NCBI GenBank assembly: GCA_949987565.1
Contig: OX465110.1
Span: forward strand, 964,233-1,028,232
Direction: 5' to 3'
DNA: 64,000 bases
From: Luidia sarsii
Taxonomy: Eukaryota; Echinodermata; Asteroidea; Paxillosida; Luidiidae
The notes below the pieces were generated by a model. The model was not told the origin of the DNA and did no database searches. It saw only the letters and a program-made list of their open reading frames with translations. Both the position numbers and the translations under genes were made by a program. Of the stretch, positions 13,331-25,800 are shown one piece after another (position 1 is the stretch's first letter; each line of letters begins with the position of its first letter).

Positions 13331-16300
13331 TTAAGCCTTCACGTCATACCCGGGTGCGGGTTCAGTGGGGTAGGGGGTCTGGCCAGGTGGGTAAGCCCCT
13401 GGTTGCTGGGGTGGGTAACCCCCAGGTTGCTGGGGTGGGTAACCCCCTGGTTGCTGGGGTGGGTATCCCCCTGCTTGCTGGGGTGGGTAACCCCCTGCTT
13501 GCTGGGGTGGGTAACCCCCTGGTTGCTGGGGTGGGTAAGCCGCTTGGCCGGCTGGCTGCATGACCATGCCTGGTTGCTGCTGCCCGGTAGTGACTACCTG
13601 GTAGGAGGGTTGCTGTGGTGGAGGGTTACTCTTGCAGCAGCAGTGGTAGCACAGGCAACCGACACACACGCAGATCAGCACTGCAACCGCAATACACACC
13701 ACTATGATACCGACCAACACTCCAATGCCAAGACGGAAAGCACTCTCAATTGCATTGTCGATGTCATTATCAAAATCATCCCAATCTGCCAAGAATAATG
13801 AAAATAACAAAGCGTGTTGAAAACAGCTTCCGAACAGGATAAAAAAACAACGAAATAATACACAGCTTTGAAAGAAAATGTAGGAATGCCTGGCGTTTGG
13901 ATCGCAACAGGAAGCTTCCCGATACTAAGACAAACGTGTTTGCCTTTGACCGAGAGAGGTCCTTACATCGAATGGCTACACCGTCAATTCCGACAACGGT
14001 TTGTTGGTCACATTTTGTAGTTTCGTAATGATTGTTTGCATTGTAAGCTCGAGTGAACTACTGTCCATGCACCACGATTTGAGTCTGGTTCTAACTGAAG
14101 AGACCTCCGTGTTCACATTATTACGTCATGATGACATACACAACTAATAATTGTTCCCATTCAGCAGAAGGGCATGAAATGATTTAAAGCCCCTACACAA
14201 CATTGGTCGAGGTCAATGAATAGCATCCGTACGTTGTCTGATCCAACATATGCATGGAATAGCACACCTGTGAACATTTCAGCTCAATCCGCCAACCGAG
14301 CTCGAGAAAATCGTAAAAACCGCTTCATTTGTTTCGCGAAAGTGCAGCATTCAACGCCATACTGTTAAAATAGTTTAGATCTCGGTGAGACGTAAACAAT
14401 TCATTTTACTCTTTTCTTCCAAAATACAACATTTGAGGCAGAAATATTTCAGTGCGAGGTGTCTACTATAACCATCTTCAAACTGTATAAGCTTCATGTA
14501 AATCTGTGAACATTTCTGTTTTTCGATCTTACCAATGTTGAGTAGGGGCTTTAAGCGTCTGAACGCACTTTTTGACCAGCGGCGCCTGACGATAATTAAG
14601 GGGTATTTATGAGAGAGGCAAATAGAATGATTAACTCTGTTTCCTGGTCTCAAGGGATCGCTAATTTCATCACGCCATCACGCAGTACTGCTTCCCGTTG
14701 TGCCTTACTTGTATTTGGATAGCTGTCGTCGCTGACAATGCTGCCGTCGCTTTTGTCACCGCAGTTGTCGTAGATGTCAGACGTTAGAGTCTGGTTGATG
14801 CACCGGTCATTGTCGCACCTGAAAGTGTAATCACCGTCACTGGCACACGGTGCTGGAGAAACGAATGAGACATGTTAGTTTGAAAAAGACAACCTGAATG
14901 GAATTTTAATATATATTATTCTGTTATTTCTGACAGAAATATGACAACAATTTGGACTTTATTCACTTTAGTAATAAATGTTCAGTAAAAAAAACCAGTC
15001 AACAGTTATCAGAGCTAGTATAGGAGAATAAAGGAAAACAAAATATTTATATCAGTCAATATCATTAATGACGTACCCTTGTTTTTAGGTCACAAAGGAA
15101 AACGTGTGATATTGAAATGTCCGAACTTGTATTTTGTTTGTTAAAGTGGTCCAAATGATGGGCAAGGCAACGAGGGAGGGTACATCATTTGTAAAGTGCC
15201 CAATTTCCGGACATTCCAAAATTCAGGAATTATTAGTTACTCAATTCAAGAAGTTTGTAATGGTCGGCCTATCAGAGATTCCGTGAAATGTTACCGCTCG
15301 AAAATCCGTCGTTTTCGAGAAAAGAGGAAATTTGTTCCAAAGGGTGCAGCACACAAAATCCATCCAAGATGGCTCCGCCAAGCTGATTACCATAAAGTGT
15401 GGACCCACAACTTTTTTTTAATAAGTGGTCTTTGGAGGCTAATTAATGATACATTGAAGAACAAGTGAAGCTTAACACAACCTGGGGGTTCACTCTTCAA
15501 TTTGGTATGAAATTTGGACCATATCCGGCTTTAAATGTGGCCCTATTTGGCTGTAGAAGTGGAGGGGTCCATCCCAAAATTCTTGCAGAAATTGGGCTTG
15601 GAGGGCAACACATTTTTGGGGTGTTTTTTTTTCTGGGGGTAATTAGCAAAAAATCTAATCGGCTCGATTCAGTGTTCTGCACCCCAAACAAGGAGGTCCC
15701 TTGACACATACCGCCCTCTACGTCTGAAACAAGTTAGCATTCAAAATCGTTTTAAAGGAGTTTTTTTTCATGACACGCTTGCCGGACTTCAGACGAAACT
15801 CAGGCAGATGGTTTATTTTATATATGCCCGATTCTTCGACGTCCGAAAATGCCGTACCCTATATACCTTAAAGACGGTAAGGAAGAGGCAGTACAAAGGT
15901 GAGACTGGAGAGAAGAAAACGAACCGGGTTTGAAGGGGTTGAAGGAAACGTTGAAGCCCTCGTACTCAATAGACCCATCGGTGGTGAAATGCAGCGTGAG
16001 GGCGCCCTCAGTTGACACGATGTCGGGGATATCGTCCGTGCTGTAAGTGCCGCAGATTTGGGCGAGGCGGTTGAACGTAGTCAACCCGTCGTACACATCC
16101 AGCGAGTCGGTGCAGGAAGAGCCGAAACCCTCCACACTCACTTGGTACACGGTGAAGACGAGCTGCAGTCCCGGGGGTGCACTTATGGTCAGCGAGCAGT
16201 CGACGTCAGTTTCGTACATGGGAGACCTTTGCGATTTCATGCGACCGCCCAGCGCATCCACAGTCAAAGTATCACCGCACCTTTCAACCATGAAAAATGT

Positions 16301-19300
16301 ATCTGCCAAAGAAACAAACAAAACGATGCCCAGTACTTACCACGCAGTCAGAAAATTGGTCAATACTCAGTCCTCAACCCAAATCAAACCCCAAAAGTTG
16401 GTCGAAATAGGTTATAAACAGATAACTTTATTGGTCCAACTTGGGTGGTTATAGAAACTCATAGTATAAATGAAACTTTCAACATTTCTCAAAATAATTA
16501 AGATGGTCAGGGTGGTAGACCTTCCTCAATGCCCAAACTTCCAACATGTCTGATAAAGGAAGTTCAAGACTTCAAGTGTCAGGAGAAAGGCTTGTTTAGC
16601 AGGAGCTTTGAGAAAGAGCCCGTATAATACTGCCAATAATAACTTAACTATTCCAAACTCATGGCTGTGTATATGATACTTTAATAGTTATCATGAAGGT
16701 TTTAAGAACTGTCAATTGACTTGTGTTTCCCGTTGACAGCTTTGATGGACGTGTTCGTCTGACAAAAGAAGACGAACCAGCTGATAAAATAAGAGACGGC
16801 AGAACTCGCAGAAGCCTTTTGTTGGCTGTGCCGGTACCATACCGATTGATGAAAGTTTGTTGACCCCATGACGTCATTCTTACCCCGGCCTACAACATGG
16901 TCGATTGTGAAATGTACTGATGGCTGTCTCCCCAATCCTTGCCAATAAATTGTCTGTAGGAGACGGTTGCTTAGGACCCATACTAACAGCAGAAAAAATT
17001 ATTTGCTTTGAGCAATCGTGATTCACGATTAAGCAAATTAAAACCATGGTTTCTGCTATCAGCCCTCGATTAATTACAGAAACAGACCGATTGCGTGACC
17101 ACTGTTTACATGCCATCACGTGACTTATAATGCGGTATTTTTTCATCTCATTTGGCACAGAGTAGCCATGGAAATGTACACAGAAGAATGTGGAAAATAT
17201 AACGGACTTCTCTGCTCATTCGATGACATGTAATTATTGGTCCTGCACACGCACACCAATTTATATACATATGTACTAAAATGCGGCCTATCTTGTATTG
17301 AAGTGAGCGGGTAGGCCTACTATGGCTTGTTCGGTCACGCCACCGGATATATTCAAACCACATGTTCTTTACCCAAACCTCTTCTTCCGCCAACAAAATG
17401 ATCCAGATCCACACGACTGGACAGTGGACTTTTTTTGTTCGAACTTTCAAGGGGAAACATGACACATGCCTTGCTCCATGAAGCTTAATCACAACGAACC
17501 TGTCCTTATTTCTTCAAATGTCTATAGAAAAAACAAGGGGTTGAATCTTCCATGATAATGATGATGAAATAATAATATGACAATCGACAAAGAAGAGTGT
17601 TTCTTCACTTGGTCGGCTAAATAATAACAATAATTTGAAATATGCCGAAAATAAACCAACAATAACAACAAGTTAACGTGTGTTTCTTTTTCTTTACAGC
17701 GCATAAATTTCATATGCGTATTTGGGAGGTCATCGTTTTCAAGGTGAAACTTTCCAATACTCATGAAAACAAATTGTGTAGACCCATACACAGTCAGACA
17801 ATGAGACGTCATCATTTATACGACGTCTATTTGGCCCGTGAGAACAGCATCGACAGTCATTCACCCACAAACAAATCAACGATTCAACTCCAATAATAGT
17901 CCAGTAAAAACACAGAAGTAAATCAGCAAATTCAAAATGGTTTGTTCCAATCAAGGATTTGGTTATGGAGCTTTTCCGTTTTCGTACTGATAATAGATTA
18001 ACAATAAAGAGCAAGACCGCACAGACTGATTACGTTGTCCCCACGGAAATGGTGACGTTTTTAGTTTTTAAAATGCGGCTTTTTCGCAGAGTGGTAAAAA
18101 ACATCAGCATGTTTATTTTATTGGATCCAGCGCCATTTGTGTTTGAAAACATGTCAGTGAGACACACAACACCCAGTGACAACATCGTGGTGACACCTAG
18201 TACCTATAGGTGCATAGAAATGCCTACCGCTTTGCCAAACAATGAATATGAAAATAATTTATACAACAGCATGACTTGCATGGTTGACACTTGAACTATA
18301 AGTTGGCCAAACTGCGTACGAGTTACGTACATTTTAAGCTGCTTCCCATAATTATACACACACTGTATACATGTACAATGTACATAATTATTGCACATGA
18401 ACATACGAATTATTATTGTACAGTCATGTTGTACATGTACAGTATGATGGATTGGTGGTAAAAATGGTCAAGAACAGCCAAGGACAGATGTCAATGGATG
18501 AATTGCAGGAAGGGGCTCCTCATTGCAGAGTGATACAAGTCCTGGATGTGGATGTGGAAATGGATGTGGAAATGGATGTGGATGTGGATGTGGATGTGGA
18601 GGGGATGTGGATATGGATGTGGATGTGGATGTGGATGTGGATGTGGATGTGGATATGGATGTGGATATGGATGTGGATATGGATGTGGATGTGGATGTGG
18701 ATGTGGATGTGGATGTGGATGTGGATGTGGATATGGATGTGGATATGGATGTGGATATGGATGTGGATATGGATATATGAAAAACCCCGCCCGTTGATCT
18801 CAATGTTTAAATGGGTCAAATTACTCTCGTGTGCATCCGCATTCCTGATGTGACGCTTGCTTGTATAGCATGCCACTGAAAACCTACACGATGATCTCGA
18901 CCGATCCCGATAGCTGCACGAGTTCTGCATGAAACTTGCTCTATGATGAAACACGGTAGCACCATGAATGCAGTAGCACTCAAGGCCCAAACCGTAACAC
19001 ATTATCAAATGCCCCACCCAGTTAGTGATACTGCACATACCATGGATTCTCAGTCATGTACTGTATACCAACGTAACTATACAACCAGTTGGAACAGTAT
19101 ACAACGTTTGCGCAATGTTTCTAGCTTAGAGCATGGTTGTATTTTGCACCCAAACATTATACCACTACTCACTAGGCACTAGCAGGTCAAAAAGTACCAC
19201 CCCAAAACGATGAAAGGGAAACAAAAAACACACAGGCACGGGCGGTTACATTTTTCAAAGCACAAGTAGACGTTTTTCGTAATCATATCGCTCTTTATCT

Positions 19301-19374
19301 TTTAGTAACTTACCAGGTCCAGCGCTGACGTAACGGGCGACCAAGAGAAGAAAGAACATACGGTGGAACTCCAT
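13331..19374 (-). CDS. CUB / LDLa-like single-pass membrane protein, copy 2 (4 exons, 345 aa)
   Basis: Exons in minus-strand order: 19374-19314, 16302-15925, 14852-14709, 13785-13331. All introns are phase 1 GT-AG, exactly as in copy 1; the model closes at 346 codons. The signal peptide is nearly identical to copy 1. The CUB domain spans about 30-143, followed by a four-cysteine LDLa-like module ending CGDKSDG rather than SDE. An acidic stalk, a membrane helix (about 213-234), a juxtamembrane cysteine cluster (225-245) and a tail with about seven YPPQQ(P/A)G(G/A) units follow. The tail is longer than in copy 1 because the 24-bp coding repeat expanded. Intron 1 carries a GGATGT hexanucleotide tract and intron 3 a TTAA-flanked element. 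The function is presumably that of copy 1 (a surface receptor or adhesion molecule); no ligand can be inferred. Confidence 0.85.
14188..14550. mobile_element. TTAA-flanked miniature element, second family
   Basis: Termini are AGCCCCTACACAACATTGG and, at the right, CCAATGTTGAGTAGGGGCT, inverted repeats of about 20 bp. TTAA flanks both ends (14184-14187 and 14551-14554). It lies in intron 3 of CUB gene 2 and is absent from the matching intron of copy 1. The ends differ from the 3354-3920 element, so it is a separate family in the same TTAA-target class. Confidence 0.75.
18546..18776. repeat. GGATGT/GGATAT hexanucleotide array
   Basis: About 230 bp of GGATGT units with interspersed GGATAT units, in intron 1 of CUB gene 2. 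Every reading frame is open because the period is 6 bp, which produces spurious frames on both strands. Confidence 0.95.
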
Positions 19375-19934
19375 GATGTCCAACCAATGTTTGGCGATGC
19401 CAGAACCACTCAATTGACTTCAGTGGAGATACACGTCCACAGCAAGCACGGATGTTTGATTTCGTTATGGCCCCTGTCAGATGCAGTACATGTACATGTA
19501 CTCTGCAGTGCACTGTACAGTCAATATTGTACAGGTTAGTGTCGGCAACGCTTGGTACTGAATATACTGAATTATGATAATGACTATTGCTACATGGTGC
19601 ATAACGTGACCTGCCTACGTGCAGCGCGCAAGTCTAACATATATAAAGCACCAAGGTTACCCGTATTGTATTATCACGAACAATGCTCTATGCCTCCTCA
19701 ATGGTTTTACATTGCCGCATGCCTACCCCCCCCCCTAGTACTAGTAGACTGCTATTATGAGGACCATCGAGGAAGTTTCACAATGATTTTAGAGTGGATA
19801 TGCAGCACGGACATGCGAAGACCCTTACACAAATAAACAAACAAAATGGACGGTTGCAAAGCTGCACAAAGTGACACTGGCTGTGCACATCATGCTAAGA
19901 GTTTGTGTTGCACAACGAATGACTCTTTTCTCCT

Positions 19935-20078
19935 GATGATGGCCAGAGCATACTGGTCGAAACGTCGAGTTACCACTCAGGTTCTTTTCAGAACCACACC
20001 CCTTCCTTTATGAGACTTTATACATGGTGTCACCGCAAATCTTCCTATATTGATTCACCCACCATGCAAAGCCTCAAG
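19935..20078 (+). repeat. Dispersed repeat carrying a histone-type 3' stem-loop
   Basis: The unit contains GAAACGTCGAGTTACC, then GGTTCTTTTCAGAACC (19980-19995), then ACATGGTGTCACCGCAAATC and a CCTATATTGATTCACCCACC tail. The 16-mer fits the metazoan replication-dependent histone mRNA 3' stem-loop consensus (GGYYYUHHUHARRRCC) at every position. No histone coding sequence is nearby. Related copies are at 49203-49389, 63070-63255 and, in part, about 6790 and 38985. Confidence 0.65.
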
Positions 20079-20299
20079 TCTTATTTATCAATGACTCTTT
20101 TCTTACCTTTATAGATCGAAAATGCCGACTATCAAGACACTATATCGCGAACAAAATAAATCTCCTATGTTATTCCCTTTCCCCCTGCATGTGTGCGGCC
20201 ATTATTGACTGACAATATGTAAATGTATGCAAGTAATGACAACAGCGGTGGAATGAAGGTATACGACACGGACTTTCCCAAAGAACAGAAATCACCGTG

Positions 20300-21960
20300 T
20301 AAACAATAGTTTATACAATAATTTGATTGCGTAGGAGGTTTTTTTTTCCAATGCTTTTGTGATTGATTTGTAAATATTTTAGTTGAATAAAGTGTCCTCT
20401 TGAGAAAGTCAAAGTCATGGTTCCTGAGACAGAGACAATATGGTGACTGTCAAAATTTAATTTCATAGAGGGCTTGTCATGATTTGAACTGTAAATGTAA
20501 AAGGCACACATTACGTTATGGGTACCAGCGTACAAGATGACATTCCGTATGAAAATATACAACCTGCATTGCAGTCACTTAATTGTAACAATTATAAGGA
20601 TGAGTGTAAAAATAAAAGTGGGTTTTCATGTTTATGAAATCGAATATAAGGCTTAGTGTGTGCGTGCGTAGAACTCCAGTTTTCACGAACTTTACTTTGT
20701 TAACGTTACATTGCAATCACGCATGTACGTTAATATTAAATGTGCAGGCTAGGATGACGTGGATGATACGTCCTTTTGACGTCTACTTCGACAAATTAGG
20801 CCTCTGCCTCATACAAAAAGATTTCAACAATCACCACCAATAACAATATGAATATCCCCTTACCAAAAGTAACGGGATTAATTCGAACGTTTCCTGACTA
20901 AACCAATTAGTCTAATTTCCATAGGTATTTGTAACACTAATAATGACAGTTTATTTTACAATGAAGATAATTGATGGAAAACCAGTGTCCTTTTCTGGCA
21001 GCTTCATATCGGCTGCAATTATTCTGACATCACCTTGGCAACCCGCAGAAAAGCCGTTTTGAAATATATCATAATCCTAGGGCCTATATTTACATTTACA
21101 TCGAATTCTAATTTTCTAAGAGACTGGCAAGCCAAAGTAACAAGAAACATATTTAAAACAAAATGTAGTAGGACCTGGCGATTCGGATCGCGACGGAACC
21201 TCTCCAAGACAAAAACAAGGTTTGCCTTTGATTGAGAGAGGTCCTTGGATCGAATAGCTACACAGTCAATTCACACAGACCGATAGCGTGACCATTGTTT
21301 ATGTCATTACGTGACTTATCGTGGATAGTTTTTCATCTCACTGCATTTGCCACAGAACAGCAATGGAAATGTACAAAGAAGAATACATGTGGATAATAAG
21401 ATAGTCTCCTTTGCTCGTGTCAACTCCTGTTCTGCATCAAATGAGATGAAAAAAAAAATACCCACTATAAGTCACGTGACGGCATGAAACAGTGGTCGTG
21501 CAATCGATTGATTAACTACGTACAGCAACCCATGAGTGCTTACAGCGCGTTCAAAAGATGGCGACGTACAGGAACGCAAGTTCGTCCACTGGAGGATCTA
21601 CAATTCCACGAATTTTCTCTCTTCATGAAAAACGTACGCGAGTGGCTCATAGGTAATTGTAGTTTTACTTTAAAACCCAATGAGATAAGAAAACTTCATT
21701 TGGGGCTTGCATTCCCCTTAAATACCGGTAGGCCATTGGGCGTTGAGACAGACAATCACGCATGGGCCAATCAATGGTTTATAGCAGGTTAGACTACTAC
21801 ACAAGCTCGGATGAATAACTGAAAGTACAGCGTATAACCCTCTTTCTATTTTGTTTTAATTTCAACTACGTGTGCAAATGAAACAATAAGACGTTGGGTG
21901 CCTTGCAGAAGGGCAAATTCACTGCTTCAGCTTTGCTCCCGCCTGCCATGTGCACGGATA
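20300..21960 (-). pseudogene. Decayed third copy of the CUB-gene unit
   Basis: 20300-21160 is a third copy of the 3' flank (compare 400-1680 and 8830-10800). At about 21165 it switches to sequence matching intron 3 of the CUB genes: CTGGCGATTCGGATCG and TTTGCCTTTGATTGAGA, seen at about 2630 and, diverged, at 13890. The block that should hold the membrane and tail exon is therefore missing. Beyond this, 21270-21330 resembles intron 1 sequence at about 17085-17150, and about 21860-21960 weakly resembles the surroundings of the LDLa exon (3070-3180). No intact coding exon was found. The homology is direct observation; calling it a broken third gene is inference. Confidence 0.55.
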
Positions 21961-21994
21961 CAATGATTTCCATACATAAGAGATGCCATGGAAC

Positions 21995-22512
21995 AATAGA
22001 GCTAGCTAGCTATGCATAGAACATAGAGCTCTATAAATAAACTAGAGTGCGCACTCCCCTATCAACGCGCGTTACGAACGTGTGCCGACCATTGATCTCC
22101 ATAATAAAGTCTTTATTATGGAGATCAATGGTGCCGACATGGACGCGCATCCGCCATTGCCAAAGAGGTCAACTTCAGTGCCCGGATGTCAGTAGCAATC
22201 GCGCGTATTATGAATGGGGAAAGTATATATAGCCGAAAGGTTGTGAATGCGCAAACTTTAATGTTATAGAAATGTTTGTTATTAATGAAAGGAAAATAAA
22301 AGGAAAGGCCATCAATACCTCAAGGGATTGGCGAATTTTAATGTCCTACTTTCTTTCGTAAAAAAATGGGATTAGTTTGCCCCATAGAGATCCATGCATT
22401 TGCACCTCTTTGGTAATGGCGTCGAAGTCCCCTTGTCGGCACGCGTCACGCGATGAGTTTATTTATAGAGCTCTATCCATAGAACCATAGAGCTAACTAG
22501 CTATGCATAGAA
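21995..22512. mobile_element. Foldback element with internal hairpin insertion
   Basis: The outer arms contain CTAGCTATGCATAGAAC and TAGAGCTCTATAAATAAACT in inverted orientation at about 21995-22045 and 22450-22512. A second paired block (GTGCCGAC, then ATTGCCAAAGAGGT) continues inward. Within the left arm lies a perfect 43-nt palindrome at 22089-22131 that the right arm lacks. It sits about 310 bp before the start codon of the 22823 gene, so it may overlap that promoter. Confidence 0.7.
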
Positions 22513-22822
22513 CTGCGCGCGCAGATGTGACGTCAACAAATCGACGCTGAGCGCGCGCGTGAATGATAGCAACGCACGACGCGTTTCGAAACAAGTAGCT
22601 CGTGAGATACACAATAGAGAATGATTTTACTCTTGCCTTTGGTCGGTTTACCATGAGGGCATCGGGTATCGTGCAAATGAAAATGTCAGTCCAGTAATCA
22701 TGAGAACGGTTGCACAGGTCCTGTCCTATAAGATGACTAGTGGGACTCTCTAGTTTTTGGGACTTAGATAGCAACGGCCGTAGGACACCGCACAGGTACG
22801 GTCTGAGATCGATCCAGGCGAG

Positions 22823-25800
22823 ATGGATCCTGTGAACGAGCACGACCCGACCATGGACGCGAACCTTGTCCATGCCGTCAATGTCAACAATAAGAAGGGC
22901 GAAGTAGAGATGAAATTCCTGACCAGGTGAGTGTCGTTTGATAATTGGCATGGGATTCCAGAACATGAAAGCCATCATATTATAGCAAATGTGTGGTGGT
23001 CTTTATTTAAAAAAGCTTGATGTTAAAACAATCGCCAACTTGGGCTGTGTGACCAATGTATGTTGTACCAATGTATGCTGTACGTTACTTAGGCTTACAC
23101 TGATATAGGCCTACATGTGGACATTCATCTTCTAGAGAAATAGCTTTTGACTAAGGAATTGTAGATGTCAGCAATGAGACACAACTGTCTGGCAGTACTC
23201 ATTGTAACGAGGAATTGGTCTTGTAGGGCGTTCATAACACGACAACGGGAAGGATCAAGGAATCTTATTCCACTACCCACATCAAAGCCCCCTCCCTTCC
23301 CCCAAAAATGGACATTCCCCGAGTCTATTTCTTTATAACAGTTGCTTTCAATTTCTGCCTCTTGTTTCCAGGTCCATAACTAACGCCCGTCACGTCCAGG
23401 AGAATATCTATCGGCAGGAGGAGAAGGATTTGATCCGACAGCTGTGGCGACTTCACCAGGAGAAAGCAAGACGTCACCCTGAGGTCTACCATCAGACCAT
23501 GACCTCTGGGAATGACCTCCAACGACTGCCAAGCGACTTGGTAAGACTCTCAAGGCCGTCATCTGGCTCAGGCTCAGGCTCAGGCTTAGGCTCAAGGTCG
23601 CCGCACACGAGAGCTATCTGCTCAGCAAAATATCTCTCGAGAACGGCCGTTAGCTCAGCACGTAGCTCTTGTGTACGCTGAACTTTTGGTGAGATTTCTG
23701 CCTCAAGAGACCGTGAGACCAATATCGATCCTGTTTGATTTGTTTCACCTCGCGTGGATGAAAACTCATCGTGTGCGGCGACTTGAGCTACGTGCTGAGC
23801 CAAAAAACCATGGCAACTGGCCAATGAAAGCGCACGCTCTATTCACGTGGTTGCCAAAATCAAACAGGATAGATATTGGTCTCACGTCCTCTTGAGGCAG
23901 AAATCTCACCAAAAGTTCAGTGCACACGGTGAGCTACGTGCTGAGCTAACGACCTCGAGAGACTTTATGCTCAGCAGATAGCTCTCGTGTGCGGTGGCCT
24001 TACGGCTCAGGCAACCTTTCATCAATTTTCACCACAAACATTCAAGTCGTTTTTCACTATCTGCACCCATTCAGCTGGAAGTCACTTCCCTGTGGCGTGA
24101 CTCGTTCAGTCGCCTAGGCGACCAGTCACACCACGTGACCACACTGCCTTCGTCACGCGTCCGCCTTGATGGCAAATATTCCGGTCACAGCCAGGCGGGG
24201 AAGATACTCCCACACCGGGCTTCGCACGAGACCAAGGCGGCCCACGAATCCGGTCAGTTCACCTTCATGTTGCGTCTTCTTACTGTGATAACAGTCTGGC
24301 AATCTGTGCCGAGCAATTTTTTTCTTCCCAGTGTTGATTGAAAACGTTGGCAGTTGATATTTTGGATTCAAGGTTCGATACATGTTGGCGAACACTCGAC
24401 AGCGTCAGATATTGACGAGAAAAGGCATGCCAGGCCCGCTGTGTACAATCACCATGAGTGTTTAATTTCATCATTACTGCTTCATTGTTCGCCTGTCCAC
24501 ACTGGCTCGTGCGTGTTGTGGGACCCAGGTTTTTCGTCTGGAATATCACTACACCATTTAGGTGACGTTCTCACTGAAACATCTTGATCTTGAGCCTACA
24601 ACTGTCAAGCGTCCTTCCTATACACACCAGTTATCAGAAATCAATTTCATTCTGGCGAAGGGTTCTGAGTCAATCTGATTTGCATCGGACTGGATACTTG
24701 ACTTCTTTTGTCTTTCCCCATGCAGAATCCAGCAGTCATCACTTCAGCCCCGGCTTGCTGGTCCACCATCGCCAGCCTGAGTGCTACCCACAGGCCTCCA
24801 TCGCCCACCGTCGGCACGGGACTGGCGGTTACCAGCCGCCAGAGGGCGTCCCCGGAATCTCCGCCCTCCCGTCCAGCCACTTCAACGCCGTGGTACAACC
24901 GGCGGGCTACGGCCATTCCGTGACCGAACACGCGGCACGACTGGGCATGCACAAGCACTACCACAGAGGGTGAGTCGGTAGCGACTAGGGATCGATTGAC
25001 GAGTGTTCAACGTCATTTCCATATCCTGTGAAGAGCGCCATCCTTCGTATGACATGCTTTGAGCAGCGTCCTCACATGATCATAACGACAACGATTGCAA
25101 TAACGAATGATGGCAGTATGACTGTTCACATTGTCCCGATTGATTGACACATGCATTCATGAGACCTCTCAAGAAATACAGTCGGAAACCTACAAATAAA
25201 AGGTCACAGATGATCAACCGGATTCCTTGTTTAACTTTTAGATTTCATTCGTTAATCACTGAAGAGCTGGCTTAACATGACAAGAGAGACCAGAGGCCAT
25301 ATCCGAGAATTAAAAAGACTGAGCTCAGTCGAAGGCGAAATAATTATCTTCTCTCGAGACAGCATTGCACCAATGAGCTTCAGTTGGCTATACGAGACGG
25401 TTAAACGAAACCTTTCGATTCATCGTACGATGTTGGTTATCGTTCATCAGCCATGATAGATCGTGAGTCCACGATCTGATGACGACAGTCTAATGACCAT
25501 TTCCGCTGATTTGTTTTCCAACAAACAAACAAACAAACAAGCCAGACAGCCACTCTTGATGGATCATTGATTGAGAATCTGTTCCCCTCCGTCTACCACT
25601 AGCCTCCCTTCCCACGGTAGTCACCAGCCCCACCCGCCTCATCCAACCCACCACCCGCCTCATCCAACCCACCACCCGCCCAAAGACAGCGTCCAGCAAA
25701 CCGTTAGCTACGAGAGCCTGACCCGGTACATCACCCTCCTCGACTACCAAGCCAGCGAAGAGTCCAAGAAGACGGGCAGACCGTCCAAGAAGCACTCCAA

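Noticed and set aside
12603..13798. Plus-strand frame of 242 codons and related minus-strand frames
   Set aside because: They translate the 46-bp minisatellite or the antisense of the CUB gene 2 tail exon.
18416..19038. Open frames on both strands over GGATGT repeats
   Set aside because: A hexanucleotide period leaves several frames open. The region is inside an intron of CUB gene 2.
21484..21792. 102-codon frame
   Set aside because: It overlaps a solo arm of the TTAA foldback family and intron-derived sequence of the decayed third unit.
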